Made by a program: the position numbers and the translations under genes
The notes under the pieces: generated by a model
What the model was told of the DNA's origin: nothing
Seen by the model: the letters and a program-made list of their open reading frames with translations, nothing else
Databases searched by the model: none
Shown: positions 33,541-45,761 of the stretch, piece after piece
Layout of the letters: each line of letters starts with the position of its first letter
Numbering within the stretch: the stretch's first letter is position 1
Assembly (NCBI GenBank): GCA_030278955.1
Contig: JAOANR010000006.1
Coordinates: 13,861,974 to 13,925,973, forward strand
Reading direction: 5' to 3'
Length of the DNA: 64,000 bases
From: Hygrophila difformis
Taxonomy: Eukaryota; Streptophyta; Magnoliopsida; Lamiales; Acanthaceae

Positions 33541-35652
33541 TCATGAGTGGCAATCAATAATTTTAGCTAGCATGTTGGGGGTTACATTATGGATCTTTTG
33601 ATAGATAATAAAATATACCAGTATTCTATCTTGTGCAGTACCGTTGTCTTGCATCATTTTGCATGTTACTTTTTTTATGACAAAAATATATGCGATCACA
33701 TGACTATACAGCTGTATATCCATGTACCCTTTTCGATTCTCTTGTTTTACTGTATATATCCAAAGGAATAAAATAATGACTCACAAAGGACCAATTCATT
33801 TGGATTTGGTACAAGCAATTACTATCAACTAAGATGACAACATATAGTAATTGGCTAATCAGTGGAGTTGTTTCAAGTTTTGCTACAACATTGACTCATA
33901 TGAATACACTACATCCTCCCATATGGAAAAATTATAATGATTGAGTTTTGACTGCTGTCTTGTTTCATATGGAAAAATTTCAGGTACTCCCCGTACTCGG
34001 CTGAATATGCTTACCCTACGGTTTGTGCACTGATCTCTTTTCTTGACCCTACTATTACCATTTTTGCGTACTGTTTGAACTTTAATCTACATTGCACGAT
34101 TGATATTGACATTGCACTAAACATATAACCATTCTCTTCATTTTAACGGCATGAGTGCTATGTGTAGTTTATAGATATGATTATGTTAATTATATGGTAT
34201 AAAAATATTATTGAATACTATAATAACAATCTATTTATATCTCATAAAATAAAATAACATGCTCATTGGCAGCATGGAAATCTCCACCCTCCACAAGAAA
34301 ATAATTATCATAACGAGAAAACAGATTATTACTATGAAAACGTACACTCTCAATGCACAAGAACATAAAATTTTCTTTGGATATTGTTGTCTTATTTTTT
34401 TTCTTTTTATTTTATTTTTATTGAAGAGTTAAATACTAGTAGAAAAATTGTCCACACTAACATAATTTTGTGTTTGCAAAAGAATTATGCGACAGGAGAA
34501 ATAAAATCTTATTTTGGTTTGTACGAAAGTAAGTAAATCTTTTTTTTTTTTTTTTATTTTATTTCCCACCGGTAATTGCATGCCTTATGAAGCTTACGGT
34601 CGTGAAACGTTATTATATGCCATTAACATTCACTGAGCTATAATTCCACCCAAAATATTTTTCATTTCATCGGACTGAATCACTGAAATCACTTCGAAAT
34701 CAATTTTCAAATTGTTGGTGAAGTAATATAAATGATAATAATACATCTCTTGTTGGCTTAGGTGCTTGGATGTGATGGTGTATTTAAAGCGAGATGTTTT
34801 GTGCTCGAATCCCATCATCACTCACCTGAATAACGTTTAAGCTCTAATTTCACGAAAAAGATATTCTTCAATTCAGACTATAAAGCAAATTTTACCGTCT
34901 GTCACATTGTTGAAAGTAAACTACTACGAGATTTATTTTCAAATGGTTCGAGCATGTAATAATGTAAATACAAAAATACCGCCCTATCAGGCTAAGCCTG
35001 GGAATATAATGTCCTCTCTTGAATCTCATCATCTCCCATTTGAATGGAACATAGAATGAATGGAAATGGCGACCAGTAAGATAGATTTGTTCTCACTGAA
35101 GTATAAATGAAAGAATGGAAAAATGATGATGCTGATGAATTGTGCAGAGCTACTACGGTTTATATGGAGGGGGCACCACACCATATCCAATGTACGGATG
35201 TGGAAACAGCAGCAATGGTGGTTACTACTCTTATTTGAACTTGAATGAAGGAACAACCACAACTAGCTACACCGGCAACCACCACCACCACAACCAGCAG
35301 GGTTATGGTATCCAGTATCCCCACCACGGTCTCTTCCACTACTCGCCAGTTACCTCAGCTCCCATATATTCTCCACATTATACCGGCACTGCTGCTCCTC
35401 TCTCTCTTGCTCCCTCAACTCCGCTCCAACCTGCAGGTGACTTGTTACTATATTTATGTATATATGTATATGTATATGTATGTATTGTGTGTGTTTCATT
35501 ATATCTATCTTGCTACATATCTAATGAGCGATCTAGTGTGTGTATATATAGACGTATCTTGTGGGAGTTGGGGTACTAATATCTTTGACAGTTTGTTTTG
35601 CTGTGGCGCAGGCGTGACCATGGCTCTGCATGCACCAATCCCTCAGCGTTGA
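31890..35652 (+). CDS. RRM RNA-binding protein, ARP1/RBM24-like, 6 exons
   Basis: The model is join(31890..32072, 32226..32358, 33164..33317, 33984..34020, 35148..35436, 35612..35652). Every junction is GT-AG and in frame, giving 278 residues. A single RRM lies near residues 15-92, with RNP2 KVFVGGLAW and RNP1 KGYGFVTF, the latter split by intron 1. Then come a Gly run, eight consecutive alanines, and a Tyr/Gly/Ser/His-rich C-terminal half ([16 protein letters not shown] and a short His run). This layout matches plant ARP1-type proteins, related to animal RBM24/RBM38, which bind mRNA and act in RNA processing or stability. In Arabidopsis, ARP1 is linked to abscisic acid response; whether this copy is, I cannot tell. 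The final exon is only 41 bases and the fourth only 37. Confidence 0.9.
33481..33540 (+). repeat. Compound CT/AT/GT microsatellite in intron 3
   Basis: A run of (TC)n passes into (TA)n and then (TG)n over 60 bases within intron 3 of the RRM gene. It is likely length-variable. Confidence 0.85.
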
Positions 35653-37201
35653 GAGGCAAAGGATCAAAGCCTGTGCACATTCAATGTGCCTTTGGCTTAA
35701 ACCATGGTTTATCTTTCTGTTTCTCTTTCACTCTCCAGGCGGCCTTCCCTGTAGCATGTGGCCGTACATCCTTCTGAGAGCCCCCCATAGGGGCTACGTC
35801 ATCCAAATTAAATTTGGAGTCATCACCACATATGCATGTTGCTTCTCTTTGTACGAATGGTTCCTACAAGAGAATTGCATTTGCATGAGCAGCTTGCGCC
35901 TCGCTTAACAAGGCGAGGAGCATAGTTGGCCATGCTATCCGTCTCTTCAGCCGTGGAAAGGCTAAGCAAGAGACCAAAATCATGTCCTGGCCCTCAAAGG
36001 CTATGCACGCATAAACACTCCTCTGTCAAACTCTTAACGTAAATATCTCCAGTCTTTCATTGTATGGAAGGAAAAAAGATTAGATACATCAAGTGGCTAG
36101 TTGATTTTTCTAATAGGATAGGTAAAGCTTTTAGAAGACAGTACGTACCTAGTAGATGATTAGGGTAGAAGGAAATCAGAGCAGAGGATGCTCCTGATTA
36201 ACCATGGTTGCAGGATTTTAAAAACTGCGACTGGTAATAGTTTTCTTCTTTTTTGTTTTGTTTTGTTTTGTTTTGGGATGTCTTTTGTTTTTCAAAGACT
36301 TGGTAAATGCACGTCTCTTCTTGAGGAAAAGAAGAAGCGAGCGAGGCTTGAAAGATTTCTTCTCTATTTCTTGCACGGTGATATCATCAATAGCTTGGGT
36401 GCAGCTTCTGGAGTTGGCGCCTCAGCGAGCATTGTAACATAAAGCTTTCATTAGGATGGATTGTTATTTCCTTCTTGTATTTGAATTGCGACTAAAAAGC
36501 TCCATGAAATGGTTTGTGGAGGTCAAGTGTTCCAAAAGTTGCTCTTGGATGTGGTTTTTTCTTGTCCCTCTGAGTACTCCCCTGGGAACTACTACACCAA
36601 CCATGGTTAGGACTCAGATGGAGGCCGTTCTTCGTACTTATTCATCTTTATCTCCCCCCCCCCCCCCCCCCCCCCCCCCCCAAACAACTCTTGTGTGTAT
36701 GTTCCAAAACTGTAATGGGACATGATGCTTTTCCTGTTTTGTGTGATTTGGATTGTTTTAACTTTGAAGCTCGGAGGAGGAAAGGTTTATTTCTCCTTCA
36801 AAGAGCATTTAGTGACTACTACTACTTGTTATTGCTGAATGAATTTGGTCTGAAGGTGATTTCTGTATGTTTGTCAGAAACAATTAATGTTGAGTTAGAT
36901 ATCTAATCCTGTATTAATTTTCAGTTGGAACTACCCTTCTCTTTTTCTTCCCCTTTCAATTAATGTGTGAACAAACATTTTCAATGGCATGGTTTTCTTC
37001 CTATCAATCTGATGACATAACATGCTCTATGACATAAGTATGTGAAAATTACGCCACATGCATAGACACTCTCCTTGTGTGAAAACACAAACACTCCCTT
37101 CAAGATATGCTTGTTCAAACAATTTCATTTTATTTGTACAAATGAAGTTCCACATAATGTTCACTTTACAATGAAGGCTCTGTGGCCTGGCAATGCATCT
37201 C
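35653..37201. other. 3' UTR of the RRM gene and intergenic DNA
   Basis: The first several hundred bases are presumably the 3' UTR of the RRM gene. No further gene is supported. A plus-strand frame at 36188-36442 reads into GDIINSLGAASGVGASASIV, which looks protein-like, but it has no recognisable family and starts in T-rich repeats. The region 36900-37200 should hold the 3' end of the minus-strand phytolongin transcript. Confidence 0.4.
36654..36681. repeat. Run of 28 C
   Basis: A pure cytosine homopolymer of 28 bases lies between the convergent RRM and phytolongin genes. It is G on the opposite strand. Confidence 0.85.
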
Positions 37202-38068
37202 TCAACGAATGCACTCAAGGCCACGGCATATAGCTAACCAAATTATAAACAGAACAATGCAAATGGCAGCATCAACAGCAAGAATGACCCGTACCTGTCG
37301 ACACCACTTCTTTTGCAGGGAGCTGAACTTGCTCCTCGTTGAATTACCGGACTCCCTTCGCAATGGGGATGCAGATGTGGGTTGTTGATCATTGGAATCC
37401 TGCTGCAGTCCAGGCGCGATCATCACCCCTCTATCCGCGGACCTCCTATCCTCCTCCTCAATTTCGATATCTGCCATTGTCATGGCAATTACATGATCCT
37501 CCTCCATCTTCCTCTTCTCCTGTTTGCTCTGCTTCCCCAGCAATGGAGCCTTTGTTGACACTCTAACATCTTGATTGTGCCCATATCCATTGCAATTCTC
37601 CGCCGGCCATTCAATCCCCGCGGCACCCCTGTCCACACGCTCCAATGAGGCAATCAAACGCCGGACAACCGGAAGCAACTGTTCTTCCAAACAGACCGAG
37701 TTGGGACTGGTGAAACTTGACATGCTTATGGAAGTGTTTGAAGTCGAAGTGGCAGAACTGGAGCTTCCCCTTGTACCAAACCTCCTGAATTCATCCCTGA
37801 ATCTGTAAAGAAACAATTGAGCTTGCAGGCTTCCATTGCCAATAGCGTGATCCACAATTGCAAAATAGACCTGACCGTCCGATATCAAATAGCCAAAAGT
37901 CTTATCACCTACAGTGTGGGAATACCATCGGTGATAAGGAGGAATCATCTCCAAACACAGCGCTGCTAGTTGGTCAATCTCGTTGCCCCCGCCGCTATAC
38001 GTGTAGAGCAATCGACCATCCTTCCATACGCAGCAGTAGATCACTGTACTGCTTTTCACGGGATCCAT
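37202..38068 (-). CDS. Phytolongin (longin-domain R-SNARE-like protein without SNARE motif)
   Basis: This is a single-exon frame of 288 residues from ATG at 38068 to the stop at 37202. The N-terminal longin domain (about residues 1-110) opens MDPVKSSTVIYCCVWKDGRL and includes AALCLEMIPPYHRWYSHTVG and FGYLISDGQVYFAIVDHAI. A Ser/Thr-rich linker and a region with EEQLLPVVRRLIASLERVDR follow, then a charged stretch. The C-terminal tail anchor is AVDAAICIVLFIIWLAIC (about 264-281). There is no heptad SNARE core with a central Arg between longin and anchor, which distinguishes phytolongins from VAMP7-type longins. Phytolongins are plant-specific and localise to secretory-pathway membranes. Length and single-exon structure match the family. 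A GT donor near 38363 suggests an intron in the 5' UTR. Confidence 0.9.
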   Translation of the reverse strand: MDPVKSSTVIYCCVWKDGRLLYTYSGGGNEIDQLAALCLEMIPPYHRWYSHTVGDKTFGYLISDGQVYFAIVDHAIGNGSLQAQLFLYRFRDEFRRFGTRGSSSSATSTSNTSISMSSFTSPNSVCLEEQLLPVVRRLIASLERVDRGAAGIEWPAENCNGYGHNQDVRVSTKAPLLGKQSKQEKRKMEEDHVIAMTMADIEIEEEDRRSADRGVMIAPGLQQDSNDQQPTSASPLRRESGNSTRSKFSSLQKKWCRQVRVILAVDAAICIVLFIIWLAICRGLECIR

Positions 38069-39617
38069 GGGATCCGGATTTGGGAAATTGGGAGACGATA
38101 TAAATTATAAAGATTGAAATTTTCCAACAGCTGCACAACAATTGGCTTGGAGTACTGGAGCGGGCATGATTCGCGGAGATGTTCCTAGTTCCTACAACGA
38201 GACGTCTACTAAGCAATCAGAAACTTGGAAGCGAAGGTCAACTAAAATTGAGGAGCTCGGATTGAGTCCAAGTCAAATACGAACACAGCATGTTTGAATG
38301 ATTCAAAGAGTCGGTAGAAGGATATGTTCAGAAGATAATGATGATAGAGAATTAATTAATTTACCTTGGCTAAAATTAAAAATCTCAATTGCAGGTGAAT
38401 CGGAGTCCAAGACAGAGGTGTTTGTGCTGCCACCGCCCGCCGGAATATCATTTGGGTACAAGCAGCACGCACAGCAGGAGGACGACACAGAAACACACAG
38501 GTGAGGAAGGAAGAAGTCAAGGCTTAATAAAAGCTCAACAAGGGATATAGTAATGGATACGAACCAAGTCCGAGTCTTGGTCGACAGCCTACAGATAGAC
38601 ACTCAAAGACTGAAAGCGAGAGATGATGAAATAAGTGAGACGGTGTACTTGGGCGTGGGCCCAGCGACCATTCAAGCTGCTTCCATTTTCAGACATCGTC
38701 GAACAGTGCCATCCCTGCCCCAATGTCTCATTCAAATCAAACAAGCATCCATTAGCCACAGCTGACTAGTGTCCTGTCGATACTAACCCGCCGCCGGCCG
38801 ATCATTTCCAAAACATCTCCATCACCCTCAACGACATCATATTGTATTCCATTTATGTAAAATGATTGCAGCAGTAATTTGTAGTAGAATGTTAAAAAAA
38901 AGCGTTGCAGGGAGATGGCTATAAATCATGATTATTGACTCTTTCTTATCGCTCACAATGGCACTTGTCCACTTGCCACAATCTACACCTACTTGCTCTA
39001 CCCATTAGGACAAAATCAATTGGATCGTTGCCTTGTTGGGACCACACCAGCCTACGTTTCTTTCATCTAGTATTTTTTACCAGTCCACTTTACACTTGTT
39101 AAAGGGACGACAACAACCCTTTCAATAAACAATGAAGGGTCGTATAAGAAATTTTCATTTGATTGGAACCCAAAAACAAATAAAGAAAAAGGGGTTGGGG
39201 CACGAATAATAATACAAAATCAATGTAGTAGTTTTGACGACAATTACACGTCACAAAACACACACACACACACACACAAAAAAAACAAAAAAAAAACAAA
39301 AACAAAAAAACAAAAAAACAAAAAACAAAGGAAACCAGATGCAGCTGCTCCATCTCAATTTCTTCCATGTTTTCATGTATCCAATCTTCACATCATGTAG
39401 CAGTTTCTCTTTATTGAAAGATTACATTCTAAGCAATGTACTGTATTTGACAATTCTAATAAATACTACTCCACAAGACAGTTACACATTAGTTGATCAT
39501 ACAGAAAAAATTGTGCACAGAGAACGAACTGCCACTCAATTTATACACACATAGAAGACAATTGTGCGATGATATATATACCTTTTGGTGAATAATGAGG
39601 CAGTAGTCTTCAAAGCT
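38069..39617. other. 5' region of phytolongin and intergenic DNA
   Basis: Bases 38069-38600 should contain the phytolongin 5' UTR, with a possible intron (donor AAG|GTAAAT on the minus strand near 38363). A (CA)n tract at about 39257-39278 runs into an A-rich AAACAAAAAAC stretch (39279-39330). The last part is presumably the 3' UTR of the downstream minus-strand RING gene. No other gene was seen. Confidence 0.4.
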
Positions 39618-41628
39618 TCATCCGGCGTTTTCCACGTCTCGCCTTACAACCTCATCATCGTCACTCTTAACGTCTACATTATCATCTCCACCCCCTGTCC
39701 CATCACCGCTCTCTCCTGATTCCACAACTGTTGTTTCCTCTGTCTCAGGCTCAGAACCGGTAGTTGTGGGCTGTTGGCCTGCTTGCACATCTTCATCATC
39801 AGGGAGGTGGCCATTTTGGCGACTGGAGTGAGAGACATCCACCTCGTGCTCAACAGTCTCACTGTCAGCAGATTTGCTGTCGATTTTAGAGGAAGCAAGG
39901 AGGGACTGGCGGCAGAGAGGGCACGTGGTGTGTGTGGCTAGCCAGAGGTCGATGCAATCCATGTGGAAGGTATGCCTGCACGCTGGTATCTGCTGCAGCT
40001 TGTCCTCCGCTTGGTAATCACCAAGGCACACCGAGCATCTAACATCCGGATAAAGGAAGAGGTTGAGAGTTGAGAAAACAGAACCATACATGATCTGTAT
40101 TATGTACAATTCAAGACGAGGGCGAGGGCAAAACACAACCAATTCTTTCAAATCTATCATTTTTATCCTGTTTCAATACCAGCACGGCAGCACCACCCAA
40201 GGGTGGTGCGGAGTAGCTAGATAAGAAGCAACAGATCAAGCACACAGCCTCATTATTTCAATGCTATATTTACATGTAAGAAGTTAGAGGTCAATCATAA
40301 AATGCCAACAAATAGATGACCATTTAAGAAGGCCTTAAACAAAGAGAAATCACATCTAGGAGACCCGGTGTTCACCGCCTACATTCAAGCATTTCGATTG
40401 GTCACAGACAAAAGTGCCTTATATCAATGTTTTTTAACATCCCGGTTACCACTTTCACATCACATTATTTAAGACTGCATAGGCATCCATGTTCACCAAA
40501 AACTGCTCGCTTATCTTTTTCTGCCTCTATTTCTTGTCCTACCTCTACAGAGCAATACAACATCCAAAACCAAACATAAGCAGTCGAACTTCCCCTTGGA
40601 TAGGTGCTTCGGATTAAACACGTTAGGGGCAATGCAGAAGATACAAAAGGAGAAACCACAAGTTTCTAGTTATTCAAAGGTACAAACGCATCGAAAATAC
40701 TTTCTTAGAGCCCATCCAGGCTGAGATTCCACCCAAATCATATCTCCTAGGTGACTTCACAATATTTGCTACTGAATTTGTCCACAAGAACTTTAACGAT
40801 TAGCAAGAAAAGAACATTATAATGTTATTCCATAAGCTTTGGCAGGGTAATATTATAAAAGCGGCACCAGCAGACTGCTTATTTAATGCTTCCACAGTTG
40901 GCTCATTTTTCCATTATTCAAAAAGTAGAGCAATTGAGGATAAATGCCCAACACAGCCCCACCACTCATCCTGCCTAAAAAATAAAAAGTGCCACAAAGA
41001 GATAAATAGAGGACAGCAGAAAGGAAAGAAAGCATTGATGAAAACAACAAAGAATCAAATTATGATAGAAAATGGCAACAAAAAATTGAATACTTCATGG
41101 AGGAAGAGCAACAGGTTCCCAGGGTCCCATAATATTTACAAACGAATAAGTGAAGTGAAAGCAAGAAAATAAAAATGGAAATGCTTACTGTGTGTCTTTG
41201 ACTGAAAAACTCTCCTTGAACACTACAATGGGTAGCATCTCCCGCAGCTCCTTCTTCACCCCCAATTCACACTTCAAACCAAATCCACAACCTCAACATA
41301 TAATTTAATTACAATGCACGAAGTAGGGCTATGGAAATGGCATACATACCCTGGAGGCATCTTCACCAGCTTCAGAAATTTGTAAGGAGTTGGCAGTCCT
41401 CATTCTCAGGGAAGACCAGTCCACCCTTCGGCGACGGAGATAGAACAAATAAAACAACAAGAGAAGAACAAAGGTGAAGAAAATCGGCACAGAAAAGATG
41501 AAAGCTTGGTATAATTTCAACTCAGATGAAGCTCTGGAACAACAGTTAGCAGCAGCATTACCGGAACCATTATTGGCTGCTCCTGGGTCCGAATCAGGAA
41601 TGCTGCGTTTAACGCTACTGTAAGACAT
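39618..41628 (-). CDS. RING-H2 E3 ubiquitin ligase, ATL family, 3 exons
   Basis: The model is complement(39618..40038, 41189..41271, 41350..41628), GT-AG and in frame, giving 260 residues. One transmembrane helix lies near residues 41-64 (YQAFIFSVPIFFTFVLLLLF), followed by four arginines. The ATL linker KKELREMLPIVVFKESF comes next. The RING-H2 finger (about 122-163) has all eight ligands: C-x2-C, then C-x-H-x2-H-x2-C, then C-x2-C (CSVCLGDY, ACRHTFHMDCIDLWL, TCPLC). The C-terminal third is acidic and Ser/Thr-rich (EPETEETTVVESGESGDG). The protein should sit in a membrane and pass ubiquitin from an E2 to unknown substrates. It resembles ATL7/RHA4A-type members, from memory. An in-frame upstream ATG at 41706 would add 26 residues; I chose 41628 because the short start suits the family. 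Confidence 0.88.
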
Positions 41629-43080
41629 CAGAGACAACAAAAGTGTGTTTCCCAGAGACTGAAAACCCCACCTCGCTTCTAGAATCACAGAATTAAATGA
41701 AATCACATCTATCTAAACTTCGAGATGCAATTTCAATCAATCAAGTATTGAGAGCCCAGATTGCAAAGCAAAGCAAGACGAGATTTTTAAGGCTAACTGA
41801 GGATCTAAACCAAGAATCGAATTATCAACAGGTTGATAAAACCCAAAACCCAAGATCTGGAAAATGTAGCGTAGGTTAAAGAAAATAAAGAAGTGGTTAC
41901 TTGAGTTGGACAGTGGGCGGGGCTAACGGGATCTCGCAATGGTCTATGTATATAGGTAAAAAGGAGGGGCAGGTCAATGCTCATACGCCAAAATAAAAAT
42001 AAAATTAGAGGCGCAAATCACTACAGTCCGGGAAGGGGCGATCCGTGTCGTGCAACAAATCTTGTTCTCAGGTTCTTTTGTGTTTTTATTTTTGAAGGGT
42101 ACTATCACAGGCTGGATTGTCAAACACAGACACACGAGAGAAGTAGACATTAATGTCAAAAGTTTGTGGATAGCATAGCTGACGTGATTTATGCAAATGT
42201 CAAAATGGCTAATCAAAACACCCAAGTGAATTAAGCAAACAAAGGAATTCATTTACTCCTAGTTTTGGGAGATGAGACTCGGCGAGTGGCGCAAATCAGA
42301 TTCTTTTCAAACCCCATATAGGATTAAACTAAAACACACACACACACACCCCTTTGTGAAATGTTGCCTTGCTTTGTCAAAATATACAGCAATTCAATCT
42401 GACGAAGTGTGCCATCTTCATGGCCTGGAAATTGCATCATTCAATGCAGAATTGGGCATTTTGTGGCAAGTGTAGACATTAAATCTATCCCATTGAATCA
42501 TAGTCATACTTCAAATGTAGTGGGAAGGGCAGCCGGAAGAAGAGAGAAAACATTTCACCCCTTATTTTTTTATTTTTATAGTTTGGTTATAGGGAGGGAA
42601 TAATTAAAATCTTTCATTCAAATCTCGGTGGATGGATTGAAAAATTAGGGATAATTATTAACTAGTCATTTAATTATAATTTCGGTATTTCACCCCCGTC
42701 ACCCTTTTTTTCCGGTCAATAGGTAGGTAGAAAAGTAGAAAAGCAATTTGACACTTGTGAGTTGTGATGTGTAAGACACTTGTTTAGTTGTTCATTTGGG
42801 AACCTTTCCTCATCATATATATACCCGATTTAAGAGAACATTCCATCTTCGGATTCAGTACATAGAAAGACCAAACCAACCGCCAACGCCTCTATATACA
42901 CAAACATATATATAGTGGAATATAAGATGCCGAATGTGCGTGTGCAAATTCAGGCACCACATTCAAGAGCTTGCACTGATGTTGAGTCATGTACATACTA
43001 TCTGGAGTGCAGGCATGTCAGTCAAGGTTGTTCCTGAAACCACTTAACAACATCAATTACAGGTTTACACAGGCAGGCAC
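41629..43080. other. Intergenic DNA between the RING and DUF2062 genes
   Basis: Bases 41629-41930 are the probable 5' leader and promoter side of the RING gene. A (CA)n tract lies at about 42332-42348. The part near 43080 is the probable 3' UTR of the DUF2062 gene. No other gene or bounded element was found. Confidence 0.4.
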
Positions 43081-45164
43081 TCACATATCCCTCACCTTTA
43101 ACCTTACTTCAGAAGGGGAGTTTGGTGGCTTTCTCGGGCTTAAGATGGAGCCGGCTGGTTTTCTGGGGCTTGAAGCAACTGCGCCAAATTTTTGAACTAG
43201 GAATTTGAAACATGGTAAAGACAATAGATAGAGGGCTCCTAAGATTATTGGTGCTGCAACAAGCCATCCAAGCAGCTGCATATGAACAGAACCAATCAAT
43301 CTCAAGCAAAGCTGGAATTCTAAAGATCTGGAAATTTTAATGATATAATCAGCAGTTCATATAGATGCACACCACATGATTAATTGATGCGAATTGCGAG
43401 TCTCCCACAATGAGAATTTTTTGCACAGAATCTACTGTTTTCATATGCAAGTACTAAAATTCGCTACACAAATCAAATTTGGACTGCAGAAAATAAAAGG
43501 TTTAATTAAATCATTTGTATGAAAACTTTGATCCCAAACTCGGCACATCAATTATGGTTCATCTCTCATTGTTGCCTAGTATTACTGTAGTATAGCACCA
43601 GAACTTTGATACGAAGCCTCAGTTCAATGTCCAATTACTTATATTTCATATATAGATTTACCTTCAATTTCAGGTATGCTATCTTGGAAAGTTGTCGTAA
43701 ACATGATTCAAATTGCTAGCACAAACAAAAATTAATAGAGAATTTCATTTCGTAAAATAAATATATATGATTAACAAATGCATACTGTTCTGGATTTAGA
43801 AATTCCAACTCATGTTATCAATGAGAAAATTTCTAGGATGCCAATGTGTGCATTCAAATCAAGGGGGTGCACATCCAATTTTCCGTCGAAACAAATTGTA
43901 AAATGGTTACGCACCGCACAGAAAATGCTCTGCAAGACTCCCTGTGACGCTTTGCCAGTCAAGACCTTCTTAAAAGCATCAGTTGTCAGAGCAAAATGAG
44001 GCCACCCAGTGACAAATTCACCAAATCGTAGAAATGGAACCATCAAACTACAGAAGAACCAAACAAATCAGGATTCAGGATTTCAACATTCATCCACAAA
44101 AGTCTCTACAGCATTCAATACTGGACGAATTATTAAAAAATGAAAATGTGAAAATAGAATAATTATGTAGGATGCTTAAAACAACTATCACACAATGACT
44201 CACTATCACAAGGATGGAGCACTTACTCCATATCAATCAACAAGATGTTTTCTAGTGACAAGCTAGTAAGCTACCATCATTTAGAAGCCATTTCTATGAA
44301 TACACTCAAACCAAAAAGTATGACCAGAAAATACACAGCACATGCTAAGCATTAAATGCATAAGGCAAACACTGTGATTTATGGTATCAAAAAAAAAAAA
44401 AAAAAAGTAGAAAGAAAGAAAAACCCATCATCACAATGACTAGATGAGATTAGCGAGTAAACTAAAAAAAGACTCATGAATAATGAAAGTTTATTCAAGA
44501 TATGCAATTTATTGTAAAAATTCATGCCTAATGGGTGCGAAAAGTGGACCACAAGCCTGGGAAAGATTTACCTCAATTCAATTGGAGTGGCAATAAAATT
44601 AGCCAGCATTACAGTAGGAGCATGGCAAAGGGATCCGAGTAGTGCAATAGCTATCCCACATAGGAACACAGTAACCCCTAGTAAAACATATCATTAAGAA
44701 AATCAGACTGTGAGGACAAACCATTAAGAAAAACTGGGTCTAAACTAAGCACATCTACAGTATGGCATAACAAGGCAATGTTGCATTTATAGATTAACAA
44801 CGAAGTAAAGGCAAGCTGGAAATGGTATTCCAAATAACTAGATCGAAAACGATAAATCAGCGAATTGAAATGAAGCTGGATAAAAATTAGCATACCACAG
44901 ATGGGGAAAAGCCCTAAGGTGATTCCCAGCGCCGCAGAGAATGCCAATTTCTTCGGCTCGGTTCCCCTGATGAATTGATAAAAATAAACAAATAAATGAA
45001 ATGCAATAGTATCGATGAGTACACGTCCAAAGAAATACAAAAAGGATAATGAATGTGTCCGGATGAGGTAAAGAGTAAATTAACCTGCGGAGGATTTGGG
45101 CAAGAGGGTCGGCGAGTTTTGTTCGCCACCATGATGCTATCGCGAATCCGAAGCGTTGGAGCAT
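43081..45164 (-). CDS. DUF2062 domain membrane protein, 5 exons
   Basis: The model is complement(43081..43275, 43915..44047, 44572..44677, 44896..44966, 45085..45164). All introns are GT-AG and the frame is kept for 194 residues from ATG at 45164. The start reads MLQRFGFAIASWWRTKLADP. The DUF2062 core includes GTEPKKLAFSAALGITLGLF, then FLCGIAIALLGSLCHAPTVM, LANFIATPIEL and RFGEFVTGWPHFALTTDAF. A last hydrophobic helix (LLGWLVAAPIILGALYLLSL) precedes a basic Pro/Ser-rich tail with a repeated SPRKP motif. DUF2062 proteins are small, multi-pass and widespread in bacteria and plants; no biochemical function is established that I know of. A GT donor at about 45385 (TTACG|GTAAGT on the minus strand) suggests a 5' UTR intron. 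Confidence 0.88.
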
Positions 45165-45753
45165 GGTGCTGGCTTGGAAATTGGAATGAACGTACGAGGC
45201 AAAACCTGAATCTTGGAATGCAGATGCAAGGATTACAGCAGGCGAAAAGAGGGGTAGTACAGGTATTGAATCATGGATTGCAACAAGCCAACAACAGAAA
45301 CAGATCACGAAGATGTTTCCTCGATTGGTGAATTAATAATGCGGAGAGAGTAGTAGGCGAGAAAGGTAAACAATAAACAATACTTACCGTAAGCAGGAGA
45401 CAATAGGTTGGAATTCGGAATCGGATTGGGAATTGATTTGGGGGGTATGGAGGGGAATTGGGAATCGGGGATGACGATGATGATGATGATGTTATTGTGG
45501 GTTATTGGAATTGTTGTTCCCCGTAGGTCAATTACCAACCTCCTAGTAGTCCTCCCATGGATTATAGCCGATGCCCGAATGCCGACCGTCTGTCTATTCC
45601 TATTCGGCTATTCCTATTCCTGCAACTCTCTCTTTCCTTCTTTCTTCCGCCTCTCCCAGAAGAAGCCACCCGAAGCCCCTTCTCGTAATTTTCTTTTAGC
45701 CATATTTCACGGCCCCATGTCAGCATTTTTTGTTTTTAAAGACAAACAAATCC
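45165..45753 (-). promoter_or_regulatory. 5' leader and promoter region of the DUF2062 gene
   Basis: It contains the probable 5' UTR intron donor near 45385 and a (GAT)n tract at about 45472-45491. The TSD of the hAT element lies at 45754-45761, so the transposon sits within about 600 bp of the start codon and may affect this promoter. Confidence 0.45.
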
Positions 45754-45761
45754 TTAGGAAT

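Noticed and set aside
36188..36442. A small plus-strand gene ending near a T-rich tract
   Set aside because: It has no family match and begins in TTTTG repeats; more likely 3' untranslated or intergenic.
38303..38602. A hydrophobic minus-strand frame upstream of the phytolongin
   Set aside because: It overlaps a probable 5' UTR donor site and has no conserved motif; treated as leader sequence.
44838..45308. A longer reading frame through the first exons of the DUF2062 gene
   Set aside because: It reads through the introns in a different frame; the spliced model keeps the conserved DUF2062 blocks and GT-AG sites.
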